Below, in pieces: positions 33,665 through 42,490 of a DNA stretch of 64,000 nt; positions within the stretch are counted from its first letter, which is position 1, and each line of letters opens with the position of its first letter. Under the pieces are notes generated by a model that was not told the DNA's origin, searched no databases, and saw only the letters and a program-made list of their open reading frames with translations. The position numbers and the translations under genes are program-made. Source of the DNA: Glacieibacterium arshaanense (lineage in GTDB: Bacteria; Pseudomonadota; Alphaproteobacteria; Sphingomonadales; Sphingomonadaceae); assembly GCF_004681125.1 (NCBI RefSeq), contig NZ_SIHO01000003.1, positions 400,122-464,121 of the forward strand, in the 5' to 3' direction.

Positions 33665-36600
33665 TATGTGGCCTGCGGTGCAGGCTCCGGCGTCACTTCG
33701 CGGTCGCCGCCGAAGACCAGCACATAGAGCACCGGCAGGAACACCAACGTCAGTAGCGTCGCGACCAGCAAGCCGCCCATGATGGCAATCGCCATCGGCC
33801 CCCAGAAAATCGTCGGGGCAATGGGCACAAGACCCAGCACGGTTGAGATTGCGGTCAGCATCATCGGTCGCAACCTTCCCGTTGCCGAGGTCACGACAGC
33901 GTCGAGGACGTTCGCACCGGCCGCGCGCTCTTCTTCAATCGAGACGATCAGAATTACCGCATTCTTGGCGATCATGCCAAGCAGTGCAAGGATGCCGAGG
34001 ATAGCAACAAATCCCAGCGGCTGATTGAACAGCAGCAGCGCCATCACCACCCCGATCAGCCCGAGCGGCATGATCGCGACGACCATCGCCAGCCGGCGGA
34101 AGCTGACCAGCATGATCATCATCGCGCTCAGCATCAGCACGATCATGATCGGCACGACATTGAACACCGCCTCGCTGGCTTCTGCGCTCGATTCGTACAT
34201 GCCGCCAGTGACGACCTTGTAGCCATCGGGCAGCTTGGCGTTGAACGCTTCGACTTTGGGGGCCAGTGCGCCCACCACGACGTCGGGCAAGACGTCGTGC
34301 GCGACATCCGAACGCACCGTCAGTGTCGGTACGCGGTCGCGGCGCCAGACCAGCGGGAACTCCTGTTCTTCGGTGAATGTCGCAAACTGTTGCAGCGGCA
34401 CCATGCGGCCGCTCGCCGTCGGCACCTGCAGCGAACTCAGCGTGCCGAGCGAGGCACGGTCGCTGTCGGTGGCGCGGACCACGACATTCACCAGATAGAT
34501 GTCGTCACGCACCTGGGTAATCGTTGTGCCGGTCATCGCCGCGTTGAGCAACCCCGACATGGCACGCGAGCTGATGCCCAGCCGCCGCGCTTCGTCCTGG
34601 TTGATGTGGACGCGGACCTGTCGCGCTGGCTCCATCCAGTCGTAGTTGATGTTGCGCGTGCGGGTGTCGCTGCCCAGCACCGTAGCGAACTGCAGCGCGA
34701 TCTTGCTGACCTTGTCCTTGTCGGGGCCCGACACGCGGTACTGCAGCGGCCAACCGACCGGCGGGCCCATTTCGAGCGGCGCGACGCGCGACACGACTTC
34801 GGGGAATTGCACCGCCAGCGTCTTTTCGAGCGACAGCTGCAACCGGTCGCGCGCTGCAATGTCCTTGGCGACAATGACGATCTGCGACACGAACGGATTG
34901 GCGAGCTGGACGCTGAGCGGCAGGTAAAAGCGGATCGCGCCGCGCCCGACATAAGTGCTGAAGTGACCGACATCGGGGTTGTTCTTGAGCAGTGCCTCGA
35001 CACGTTCGGCAGTCGCCGCACTCGCCTGGATCGACGCATTCTGGCGCAACGTCAGGTCGACCAGAAGCTCGGGCCGGTCGGACGCCGGAAAAAACTGCTT
35101 GGGCACGAACTGCAGCGCGAACAGCGAAAACGCGAAAGCGCCGATCGTCAGCCCGATCGTTAGCCATTTTGCCGCCAGTGCGCCGCGCAGCAGCCGGTTG
35201 AAGCCATCGAGCAGCTTCGACGGCTTTTCGTCGGTGCTGGCGCCGGGCTCGGGGGCCTTGAGGATGAACTTGCCCATGATCGGCGCGAAGATCACCGCGA
35301 CCAGCCACGACACGATCAGAGAGATAGCGACGACCGAAAACAACGAAATCAGGAACTCGCTCGCCGCACCCTCGGCAAAGCCGATCGGCACAAAACTGGC
35401 GATGGTGACCAAGGTGCCGATCAGCATCGGCGCTGCCAGCGTCCGATAGGCAAAGGTTGCCGCCTGGTCCTTGGTGTCGCCCGCCGCCAGCCGGCGGATC
35501 ATCGCATCGACGGTCGTCATCGCATCATCGACCAGCAAGGTCAGCGCGATGATCAGCGCGCCCAGCGAGACGCGCTGCAAGTCGATGTGCATGGCGTTCA
35601 TCACCGCGAAGGTGATGGCGAGCGTCAGCGGGATCGACAGTGCGACAACCGCGCCCGGCCGCATGCCCAGGCTGACGAAACTGGCAAGCAGGATGATGGC
35701 AATCGCCTGCCACAGCGAGGTCATGAAATCATCGATGGCCACATCGACAATTGCCGACTGGTCGGCGACCAGCGTCGTCTCGACACCGACGGGCAGCGTC
35801 TTCTGGATCGCTGCCATTTCGGCGCGGACGTTCTTGCCGAGCGCGAGGATGTCGCCCGAATTGCGCATCGAAATCGCCAGGCCGATGGCGGGCTTGCCGT
35901 TGACGCGGAACATCGGCTGCGGCGGATCGACGACCCCGCGGCGCACGGTGGCGACGTCGCCCAACCGGATGATGCGGTCGCCGAAAACGAAATTGACCGA
36001 TTCGATGTCTTCGGCCGAATCGAAAGCGCCGGTGACGCGGACATAGACGCGCTCGCTGCCGGTCTGGATGACACCCGCGGGGCGAAGCACGTTCTGCGCC
36101 TGCAAGGTGGCGATCATGCCGTCGAGGTTGAGCCGCAGCCCGGCGAGTTTCTCGGTCGAGAACTCGATGTAGATGCGCTCGTCCTGCGTGCCGAGCACCT
36201 CGACGGCGGCAACATCGGGGACATTGAGCAGCTGCGACCGTGCCGCTTCGGCGTAGTCGCGGAGCTCGCGGAAGCTGAAGCCGTCGGACTGGAAGCCGTA
36301 GATGATGCCGTAGGTGCTGCCGAAATCGTCGTTGAAGAACGGGCCGATGACGCCCGCCGGCAGCGTCTGGCGCATGTCGCCGATGTCCTTGCGGACGGTG
36401 TACCAGACGTTGGCGACTTCGGAGAGCGGCGTCGTTTCGTCGAGGTCGACGAAGATCGTCGTCTGCCCGGCGGTGGTGTAGCTGCGCACCTGCCCGAAAT
36501 TGTGCGATTCCTGGAGCGTGCGCTCAAGTCGTTCGGTGACCTGGTCAAGCGTTTCGTCGACCGTTGCCCCCGGCCAAGCGGCAGCGATGATCATCGTCCG

Positions 36601-36735
36601 CACGGTGAACGACGGGTCCTCGTCGCGCCCAAGGCGCGTGAACGCAATCGCACCGGCGATCACCGCGACGATCATCATGAAGACGACCAGCGAGCGCTTC
36701 GACAGCGCCCATTCCGACAGATTCGGCCCGATCAC
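33664..36735 (-). CDS. RND-family efflux pump (inner-membrane transporter)
   Basis: Proton-driven RND transporter of 1023 residues. Topology is the usual 12 helices with two large periplasmic loops. The Asp pair of TM4 that relays protons is present at residues 403-404 in LLVDDAMTTVDAMIRRL. The N-terminus SLVVFMMIVAVIAGAIAFTRLGRDEDPSF and the loop PGATVDETLDQVTERLERTLQE are typical of the AcrB/HAE1 branch rather than heavy-metal CusA. Substrates are unknown. The gene overlaps the adaptor upstream (ATGA) and the unknown membrane gene downstream. The outer-membrane partner may be the NodT-type gene at 43672. Confidence 0.93.
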   Translation of the reverse strand: MIGPNLSEWALSKRSLVVFMMIVAVIAGAIAFTRLGRDEDPSFTVRTMIIAAAWPGATVDETLDQVTERLERTLQESHNFGQVRSYTTAGQTTIFVDLDETTPLSEVANVWYTVRKDIGDMRQTLPAGVIGPFFNDDFGSTYGIIYGFQSDGFSFRELRDYAEAARSQLLNVPDVAAVEVLGTQDERIYIEFSTEKLAGLRLNLDGMIATLQAQNVLRPAGVIQTGSERVYVRVTGAFDSAEDIESVNFVFGDRIIRLGDVATVRRGVVDPPQPMFRVNGKPAIGLAISMRNSGDILALGKNVRAEMAAIQKTLPVGVETTLVADQSAIVDVAIDDFMTSLWQAIAIILLASFVSLGMRPGAVVALSIPLTLAITFAVMNAMHIDLQRVSLGALIIALTLLVDDAMTTVDAMIRRLAAGDTKDQAATFAYRTLAAPMLIGTLVTIASFVPIGFAEGAASEFLISLFSVVAISLIVSWLVAVIFAPIMGKFILKAPEPGASTDEKPSKLLDGFNRLLRGALAAKWLTIGLTIGAFAFSLFALQFVPKQFFPASDRPELLVDLTLRQNASIQASAATAERVEALLKNNPDVGHFSTYVGRGAIRFYLPLSVQLANPFVSQIVIVAKDIAARDRLQLSLEKTLAVQFPEVVSRVAPLEMGPPVGWPLQYRVSGPDKDKVSKIALQFATVLGSDTRTRNINYDWMEPARQVRVHINQDEARRLGISSRAMSGLLNAAMTGTTITQVRDDIYLVNVVVRATDSDRASLGTLSSLQVPTASGRMVPLQQFATFTEEQEFPLVWRRDRVPTLTVRSDVAHDVLPDVVVGALAPKVEAFNAKLPDGYKVVTGGMYESSAEASEAVFNVVPIMIVLMLSAMMIMLVSFRRLAMVVAIMPLGLIGVVMALLLFNQPLGFVAILGILALLGMIAKNAVILIVSIEEERAAGANVLDAVVTSATGRLRPMMLTAISTVLGLVPIAPTIFWGPMAIAIMGGLLVATLLTLVFLPVLYVLVFGGDREVTPEPAPQAT

Positions 36736-37835
36736 TTCACCGACCCGAGCAGGCTGACTTTCTGGCCGGGGCGCAGTACCTGCACGCCGGCGGTCACCAC
36801 GACATCACCCGGATTGAGGCCCGACTGGACCTGCACCATCGTCGCGTCGTTCGAACGGATTTCGATGCGGCGCAGCGCCACGGTGCTGGTCTTGGGGTCG
36901 ACCACCCACACCGCCGGTTTGCCGTCGACCTGCGTCAGCGCGACCGCTGGAATGGCGATGCCCGGCACCGCGTCAAGTTCCAGTCGCCCGGTGACGGTGC
37001 TGCCCAGGCGCATCGCAGCCGGCGCGTTGGCGAGGCTGACGCGGACGCGGAAGGTGCCGGTTACAGGATCGGCGCGCGGCGAAACCTCGCGGACACTGCC
37101 CTTGGCGCGAATGCCGGGGTCGCTGGTCAGTGCCACCCAAATGGTGGCGGCGCGCGAGGCGCTATCCTTGACCGGTGCCGGAACGTCGAAAATCGCATCG
37201 GCGGCGCCCGACTGGGCAATCTGGACGATCATCTGCCCCGCCGCGACGACTTCGCCGACTTCGGGGCCGCGCGCGGTGACCACGCCCGACACATCGGCGC
37301 GCAGCCGGGTGAAATCGAAGCGGCTTTGCGCCAAGGCGAGTTGTGACTGCACCGCCTTGACCTGCGCTTCGGCTGTGCTCTGAAGTGCCTGCGCATGGTC
37401 GTAGGAGGCGCGCGACACGGCGTTGTCGACAATCAGGTTGCGCATCCGCGTGAAGTTATTGCGCGCGTCGGCCAGTTGCACCTGCGCTGCCACCAGTTGC
37501 GCTTGGGCCGCCTGTAATCCGCTGGCTTCGTTCTGCGAATCAAGCCGGGCGATTTCCTGACCGGCGCGCACGCTGTCACCGACATCGACGCGCCGCTCGA
37601 TGAGTTGCCCCGGCAAGCGGAACGATTGGTTGACCTCGGCGCGCGCCTGGACGCGGCCGGTCAGTGCGACGGTGTTGCTGCTGACGCTGTTGGCGATGGT
37701 GATCGTGCGCACCGGGCGCACTTCGGGCGCCACGGCTTCGGGCTCGCGCCCACACGCCGCGAGCAGCACAAGCGCTGCCAGCGCGAGAAGTTTGGCTGTG
37801 CCGGAAGCCGGACGCTTGATCTGTAAGGCGGGCAC
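36732..37835 (-). CDS. RND periplasmic adaptor (membrane fusion lipoprotein)
   Basis: Membrane fusion protein of 367 residues, linking the RND pump to an outer-membrane channel. A lipobox LLAAC predicts lipid attachment at Cys28. Then come the barrel/lipoyl half (VNQSFRLPGQLIERRVDVGDSVRAGQEIARLDSQ), a coiled-coil hairpin (about 95-150), and a second lipoyl half with RADVSGVVTARGPEVGEVVAAGQMIVQI. The GTG at 37835 is chosen because GGAG lies six bases before it; a TTG directly after the nhaC stop is the alternative but has no ribosome site. It follows nhaC with a 12-base gap. Confidence 0.9.
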   Translation of the reverse strand: MPALQIKRPASGTAKLLALAALVLLAACGREPEAVAPEVRPVRTITIANSVSSNTVALTGRVQARAEVNQSFRLPGQLIERRVDVGDSVRAGQEIARLDSQNEASGLQAAQAQLVAAQVQLADARNNFTRMRNLIVDNAVSRASYDHAQALQSTAEAQVKAVQSQLALAQSRFDFTRLRADVSGVVTARGPEVGEVVAAGQMIVQIAQSGAADAIFDVPAPVKDSASRAATIWVALTSDPGIRAKGSVREVSPRADPVTGTFRVRVSLANAPAAMRLGSTVTGRLELDAVPGIAIPAVALTQVDGKPAVWVVDPKTSTVALRRIEIRSNDATMVQVQSGLNPGDVVVTAGVQVLRPGQKVSLLGSVK

Positions 37836-37847
37836 AGTGGGCTCCAA

Positions 37848-39308
37848 TCAATGCAGCGTGTTGGCGGGGGCAGGCGGCGCGGTGTGCATCATCCGGATGC
37901 CGGCATAGGCAATCGCGACGGTGATGATCGGGCTGACGAAACTGAAGATCGCGTACGGCGCGTAGCTCCATGTCGCGACCCCCAGCGTTGCGGCCATATA
38001 GGCGCCGCAGCTGTTCCACGGGATCAGCGCCGATGTCGGCGTCGCAGTATCGCCGACGGCGCGCGACAGCACGACTGGCGCCAGCCCGCGTTTTTCGAAC
38101 GCGCCCTTGAACATCCGGCCGGGCAGCACGATCGCGATATACTGGTCGGCGGTGATGATGTTGGTGGCGATGATCGAGCTGACCAGCGACGCCACCAGCG
38201 CGCCGTCGGACTTGGCGCGATTGATGATCGGCGTGATCAACCGGTCGAGCACGCCGGCCTTTTCGACGACTCCGCCGAACGCCAGCGCGCTGACAATGAG
38301 CCAGATCGTGTTGAGCATGCTGTCCATGCCGCCGCGCGACGCCAATTGGTCCATCGGTTGGAACCCCGATGTCGAGGTATAGCCGCTCGCCAGCGCCCGC
38401 CAGACGCCTTTGAGCATCGCCAGTGCGGTCGGCATATCGGGCCCGACATCGGCAAAGCGCAGTACCCGATCGGGCGCGATAAGCACCGCCAGCACGCCGC
38501 CGGCAATCGCACCGAGGAAGATCGAGGTGAACGGCGGGAACTTGAGCAGCGCCAGCCCGATGACGACCACCAGCGGCACGAACATCCATAGCGTGACGCC
38601 GAACGAATTTTGGATCGACGCCATCTTCTCGGTCGAATCGAAATCGCCCGGCTGGCCAAGGAAGAAGAATACCGCCAGCGATATCGCAAGCGACGCAATC
38701 GAGGTCAGCAGCGTCTCGCGGATATGCGTGTAGAGCGGCACGCCCGCCGCCGCCGCCGAAAGATTGGCCGAATCCGACAAGGGCGAGGATTTGTCGCCGA
38801 AATAGGCGCCCGAAATTATGGCGCCGGCAGCGATTGCCGGGTTGAGGTCCATGCTGACGGCGATGCCCATGAAGCCGACACCGATGGTGCCGACCACGGT
38901 CCACGAGCTGCCGATGCTGAACGCCACGACAGCGCTGATCGCGCAGGCGGTAAAGTAGAAATAGTTCGGGCTGAGCAACTGCAGCCCGTAATAGACCATC
39001 GCCACAAGCGTGCCGCTGAGCGCCCAAGTGCCGATCAGTGCACCGACTGCGAACAGGATGAAGATGGCGCCGATGCCAGTGGCGACGCTGTCGGACGCCG
39101 CCTTGCCGAGCTCGTCGACGGCATGGCCGCGGCGCCAGCCAATGAACACCGCAATCATCGTCGCAATGACCAGCGCCACCTGATTGGGGCCGCCCGCGCC
39201 GCCATCACCGAACAGGAAGTAGGACAGGCCGACCAACGCGATCAGCGCGACGACCGGAATGGCGGCCTCCGGCAGCGATAGCGGCTCGGGTTGTTTCGGC
39301 CTGATCAT
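37848..39308 (-). CDS. nhaC: NhaC-family Na+/H+ antiporter
   Basis: Membrane transporter of 486 residues with about 12 hydrophobic segments. Family marks are SIGSSWTVVGTIGVGFMGIA, GAIISGAYFGDKSSPLSDSANLSAAAAG, and NSCGAYMAATLGVATWSYAPYAIF. NhaC proteins exchange Na+ for H+, while some relatives exchange malate/lactate or amino acids. Placed between arginine deiminase and an RND/Mrp block, pH or sodium balance is plausible, but an arginine-pathway exchange role cannot be excluded. A GGGGC ribosome site precedes the ATG. The adaptor start lies 12 bases beyond its stop. Confidence 0.9.
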   Translation of the reverse strand: MIRPKQPEPLSLPEAAIPVVALIALVGLSYFLFGDGGAGGPNQVALVIATMIAVFIGWRRGHAVDELGKAASDSVATGIGAIFILFAVGALIGTWALSGTLVAMVYYGLQLLSPNYFYFTACAISAVVAFSIGSSWTVVGTIGVGFMGIAVSMDLNPAIAAGAIISGAYFGDKSSPLSDSANLSAAAAGVPLYTHIRETLLTSIASLAISLAVFFFLGQPGDFDSTEKMASIQNSFGVTLWMFVPLVVVIGLALLKFPPFTSIFLGAIAGGVLAVLIAPDRVLRFADVGPDMPTALAMLKGVWRALASGYTSTSGFQPMDQLASRGGMDSMLNTIWLIVSALAFGGVVEKAGVLDRLITPIINRAKSDGALVASLVSSIIATNIITADQYIAIVLPGRMFKGAFEKRGLAPVVLSRAVGDTATPTSALIPWNSCGAYMAATLGVATWSYAPYAIFSFVSPIITVAIAYAGIRMMHTAPPAPANTLH

Positions 39309-39349
39309 TGCCCCTTGCTCACGGTCCTGCCCCCCGGCCTGTTATATCG

Positions 39350-39393
39350 GCACCGCGCTGCCGGGGGCGTCATTTGGCCCGGCAGCGCGGTGC
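39350..39393 (-). terminator. Strong hairpin between arcA and nhaC
   Basis: GCACCGCGCTGCCGGG (39350-39365) and its exact complement (39378-39393) form a 16-bp stem with a 12-base loop, eight bases past the arcA stop. No T run follows on the minus strand, so it may be an attenuator, a processing site or an mRNA 3' stabiliser rather than a full terminator. Confidence 0.7.
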
Positions 39394-39400
39394 GTCTCGA

Positions 39401-40636
39401 TCAGAAGTCGACGGCGTCGCGGATGATCGGGCAGGTCATGCAATGCCCGCCACCACGGCCGCGGCCGAGTTCTGCACCGACGATCGTCACGACTTCGATG
39501 CCCTGCTTGCGCAACAGCGTGTTGGTGTAGGTGTTGCGGTCATAGGCGAACACCACGCCGGGCGACGCGCAAACAAGGTTGGCGCCGCTGTCCCACTGCG
39601 TGCGTTCGCGCATATAGGCATTGCCGCCGGTTTCGACGACGCGCAGCTTCTTGAAGTTGAGCGCTTCGGCGACGACGTCGGTGAACTTGCCCTTGTCCTT
39701 GGTCAGCTCGACACCGCCGGGCTTGGCGCTCGGGCGATACGAATAGGTGCCGACATGGTCCATGATGTCGGGATAGAGCAGCACGCAGTCACGATCAGCG
39801 AACGTGAAGACCGTATCGAGGTGCATCGCGGCGCGCAGCTTGGGCATGGCCGCGACGATGACGCGTTCGGCGGCACCCTTGGCGAACAGCGCGGCAGCGA
39901 GCTGGCTGATGCCCTGGCGCGACGTGCGCTCGCTCATGCCGATCAGCACATTGCCGTTGCCGATCGGCATGACATCGCCGCCTTCGACGGTCGCCATGCC
40001 ATGGTCTTCGGTCGGGTCGCCGTACCAGACGTTGACCTTGCCGGCGAAGTCCGGATGGAACTTGTAGATCGCGGTGGTCAGGATGGTTTCTTCATGCCGC
40101 GCCGGCCAATACAGCGGGTTCAGCGTCACGCCGCCGTAAATCCAGCAGGTCGTGTCGCGCGTGTACAGCGTGTTGGGCAGCGGCGGCAGCAGATATTCGG
40201 TGCCGCCGGCGGCTTCGCGGACGATGCAGATCGTGCCCTTGCCATTGGCTTCGGCGAACTCATCGAGCGACAGGCCGCCGATCAGTGTTTCGGCGAGATC
40301 GCGCGGGGAAAGGCCTTCGAGGTAGCTGCGGATTTCCTCGACGAGGCCAAGTCCGACCTGGTTGGCGACGACCTGGTTGTCGAGAATCCACTTCTTGCCT
40401 TCGGGGATCGCCACGGTTTCGGCGAGCAGGTTGTGCATTTCGAGCACTTCGATGCCGCGGTCGCGCATCTTGGTCATGAAGTCGAAATGGTCGCGCTTGG
40501 CATTTTCGACCCACATCACGTCATCGAACAACAGATCGTCGCAGTTGCTCGGGGTCAGGCGCTGGTGGGCCTTGCCGGGCGCGCACACCATGACCTTGCG
40601 CAGCTGGCCGACTTCCGAATAAACGCCAAAATTCAT
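39401..40636 (-). CDS. arcA: Arginine deiminase
   Basis: Enzyme of 411 residues that converts arginine to citrulline and ammonia, the first step of the arginine deiminase pathway. The catalytic Cys is residue 399 in [13 protein letters not shown]. The conserved [17 protein letters not shown] (near residue 45) and [21 protein letters not shown] with the catalytic His match the Pseudomonas enzyme. The product NH3 is alkalinising. It lies 37 bases after arcD. No ornithine carbamoyltransferase (arcB) or carbamate kinase (arcC) is in the window, so ATP formation from citrulline would need genes elsewhere. Confidence 0.96.
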   Translation of the reverse strand: MNFGVYSEVGQLRKVMVCAPGKAHQRLTPSNCDDLLFDDVMWVENAKRDHFDFMTKMRDRGIEVLEMHNLLAETVAIPEGKKWILDNQVVANQVGLGLVEEIRSYLEGLSPRDLAETLIGGLSLDEFAEANGKGTICIVREAAGGTEYLLPPLPNTLYTRDTTCWIYGGVTLNPLYWPARHEETILTTAIYKFHPDFAGKVNVWYGDPTEDHGMATVEGGDVMPIGNGNVLIGMSERTSRQGISQLAAALFAKGAAERVIVAAMPKLRAAMHLDTVFTFADRDCVLLYPDIMDHVGTYSYRPSAKPGGVELTKDKGKFTDVVAEALNFKKLRVVETGGNAYMRERTQWDSGANLVCASPGVVFAYDRNTYTNTLLRKQGIEVVTIVGAELGRGRGGGHCMTCPIIRDAVDF

Positions 40637-40673
40637 ATCGATACCCTCGTTTCAGCTTGGGGTTGGGACGGAT

Positions 40674-42092
40674 CTAGATTTCGATGGCGCCGGTGGCGAT
40701 GCCGTAGACGCCGTAGACGGCACCCGCGACCAGCAGGCCGAAGATGACCCAGTCGGAGGTCTTGGCGAACACCGGCTTGCCCTGTTCGCGCCGCGCGATG
40801 AAATACAGGATGGTGCCGGGCGCGAAGATGACCGCCGATAGCACGATGAACTTGAAGCCGCTCGCGTAGATCATGAACAGCGTATAGGCGACGGCGAGCG
40901 TTGAGATGATGCGGTCACGCCCGAGTTCCTGCGGCCGGACCTGATAGGTTTCACCGCGGCGCGCCAGCAGGAAGCCATAGGCGGCGACGAAGAAATACGG
41001 GATCAGCGTCGTCGCACTGGTCAGGTTGAGCATCAGCGCAAAGGCGTCGTTCGACCAATAGGTGCTGATGATGATCAGCTGGATAACGATGCTGGTGGCC
41101 CACATCGCCACCACCGGGGTTCCATTCTTGTTGAGCTTTGAAAACGCTGCAGGCATGTCCTTCGACTTGCCGGCCGCGAACATCACTTCGGCACAGATCA
41201 GCGCCCAGGCGAGATAGGCGCCGAGTACCGACACCAGCAGCCCGGCGCTGATGAAGATGCTGCCCCACGGCCCGACCACCGATTCAAGCATGCCGGCCAT
41301 CGACGGCTGGCGCAGCCCGGCGATCGAAGCACGATCCATGACGGCGTAAGGCAGCAGCGTCACCAGTACCATCAGGCTGGTAACGATGATGAAGCCCAAA
41401 ATGGTCGCGGCACCGACGTCCTCGCGCTTTTTGGCGAAGCGCGAATAGACGCTGGCGCCTTCGATGCCGATGAACACGAACACCGTCACCAGCATCGTCG
41501 CGCGCACCTGCTCGAATAGTCCACCGGTCAGGTCGCCGCCGTAGAAATTCATGCTGAACATGTCGATTTTGAACGCCACGAACATCAGCACGATGAACAG
41601 CATGATCGGAATGACCTTGGCCACGGTAACGATGCTGTTGATGAACGCCGCCTGCTGGACGCCGCGCAGGATCAGGAAATGGAACATCCAGATGCCCAGC
41701 GAGGCAAAGGCAATCGCGATGGCGGTATTGCCGTCGCCGAACATCGGGAAGAACGCCCCGAGCGTCGACTTGATCAGCACCCAGTACGACACGTTGCCGA
41801 TGCAACTGCCGATCCAGTAACCAAACGCCGATATGAACCCTGGATAGTCGCCGAATGCCGCCTTGGCATAGGCGAACACACCGGCATCGATATCGGGCTT
41901 GCGTTCGGCGAGTGCCTGGAACACCCGCGCCAGCATGTACATACCGGTACCGGCGATGATCCACGCAATGACCGCACCAAGCGGCCCGGTGGCCGAAGCA
42001 AAGGTGCGCGGCAGCGAGAAAATGCCGGCGCCGACCATGCCGCCGACCACCATGGCCGTCAGCTGCAGCCGCGACATCTTTTGCTCAGCCAT
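40674..42092 (-). CDS. arcD: Arginine/ornithine antiporter (APC family)
   Basis: Membrane exchanger of 472 residues with about 13 hydrophobic segments. The APC signature VVGGMVGAGIFSLPRTFASATG lies at the N-terminus, and FAYAKAAFGDYPGFISAFGYWIGSCIGNVSYWVLI fits ArcD/YdgI-type basic amino acid antiporters. Adjacency to arcA supports arginine/ornithine (or arginine/citrulline) exchange. It is the first gene of the minus-strand block. An FNR/Anr-type box lies 216 bases upstream. Confidence 0.92.
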   Translation of the reverse strand: MAEQKMSRLQLTAMVVGGMVGAGIFSLPRTFASATGPLGAVIAWIIAGTGMYMLARVFQALAERKPDIDAGVFAYAKAAFGDYPGFISAFGYWIGSCIGNVSYWVLIKSTLGAFFPMFGDGNTAIAIAFASLGIWMFHFLILRGVQQAAFINSIVTVAKVIPIMLFIVLMFVAFKIDMFSMNFYGGDLTGGLFEQVRATMLVTVFVFIGIEGASVYSRFAKKREDVGAATILGFIIVTSLMVLVTLLPYAVMDRASIAGLRQPSMAGMLESVVGPWGSIFISAGLLVSVLGAYLAWALICAEVMFAAGKSKDMPAAFSKLNKNGTPVVAMWATSIVIQLIIISTYWSNDAFALMLNLTSATTLIPYFFVAAYGFLLARRGETYQVRPQELGRDRIISTLAVAYTLFMIYASGFKFIVLSAVIFAPGTILYFIARREQGKPVFAKTSDWVIFGLLVAGAVYGVYGIATGAIEI

Positions 42093-42490
42093 GCCAGTCC
42101 CCCTTGCCTTGCGCTTGCACTGCGCAATTCAACTCTGCCGATTAGACGTCAACGCGCGCGTTACTGAGCCCTGTCCGGCATCCGGTCCGGACCTGTTGTA
42201 ACGGTGACCGACACTCCCTGCCGGCACCATTACACATGCACGACTATGCGGTTTTTTGAAGCAAGATCAAGTGCGTGCTTTGGAAGAAGGCGTTTTGTCG
42301 CAGCCGGTTGATATATATCAGAGTGCGCTGTAGGCTCCGCGCAGTAATTGCCTTGCGAACCAGTTTTGAAACTGCGCCCGCGCTAGGTAGCTTGCATTAT
42401 TTTTGCATTCGGACCGCCTTTAGGCTGTAACAATTTGGGGCAACGTCACAGGGGGTGGCCAATGCGCAACCTATACGCGGGCGGGGCTGG
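42093..42490. other. 398-base divergent promoter region, no gene seen
   Basis: No plausible coding frame is present. The region is visibly richer in A/T than its neighbours between 42220 and 42460. It holds the FNR-type box and must contain promoters for arcD to the left and the barrel/NodT pair to the right. A run of six T at 42252-42257 and a GTTTTTTGAAGCAAGATCAA tract precede the box. No convincing -35/-10 pair could be fixed for either direction. Confidence 0.6.
42308..42321. promoter_or_regulatory. FNR/Anr/FixK-type box
   Basis: TTGAT-ATAT-ATCAG differs from the consensus TTGAT-N4-ATCAA only at the last base. It lies in the divergent region between arcD and the barrel/NodT operon. In pseudomonads Anr activates arcDABC through such a site, so low-oxygen control of arcD-arcA is a reasonable inference. 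Confidence 0.65.

Noticed and set aside
42256-42270. Second FNR-like site, TTGA and TCAA half-sites near arcD
   Set aside because: The half-sites are seven bases apart instead of six, and the outer bases do not match.
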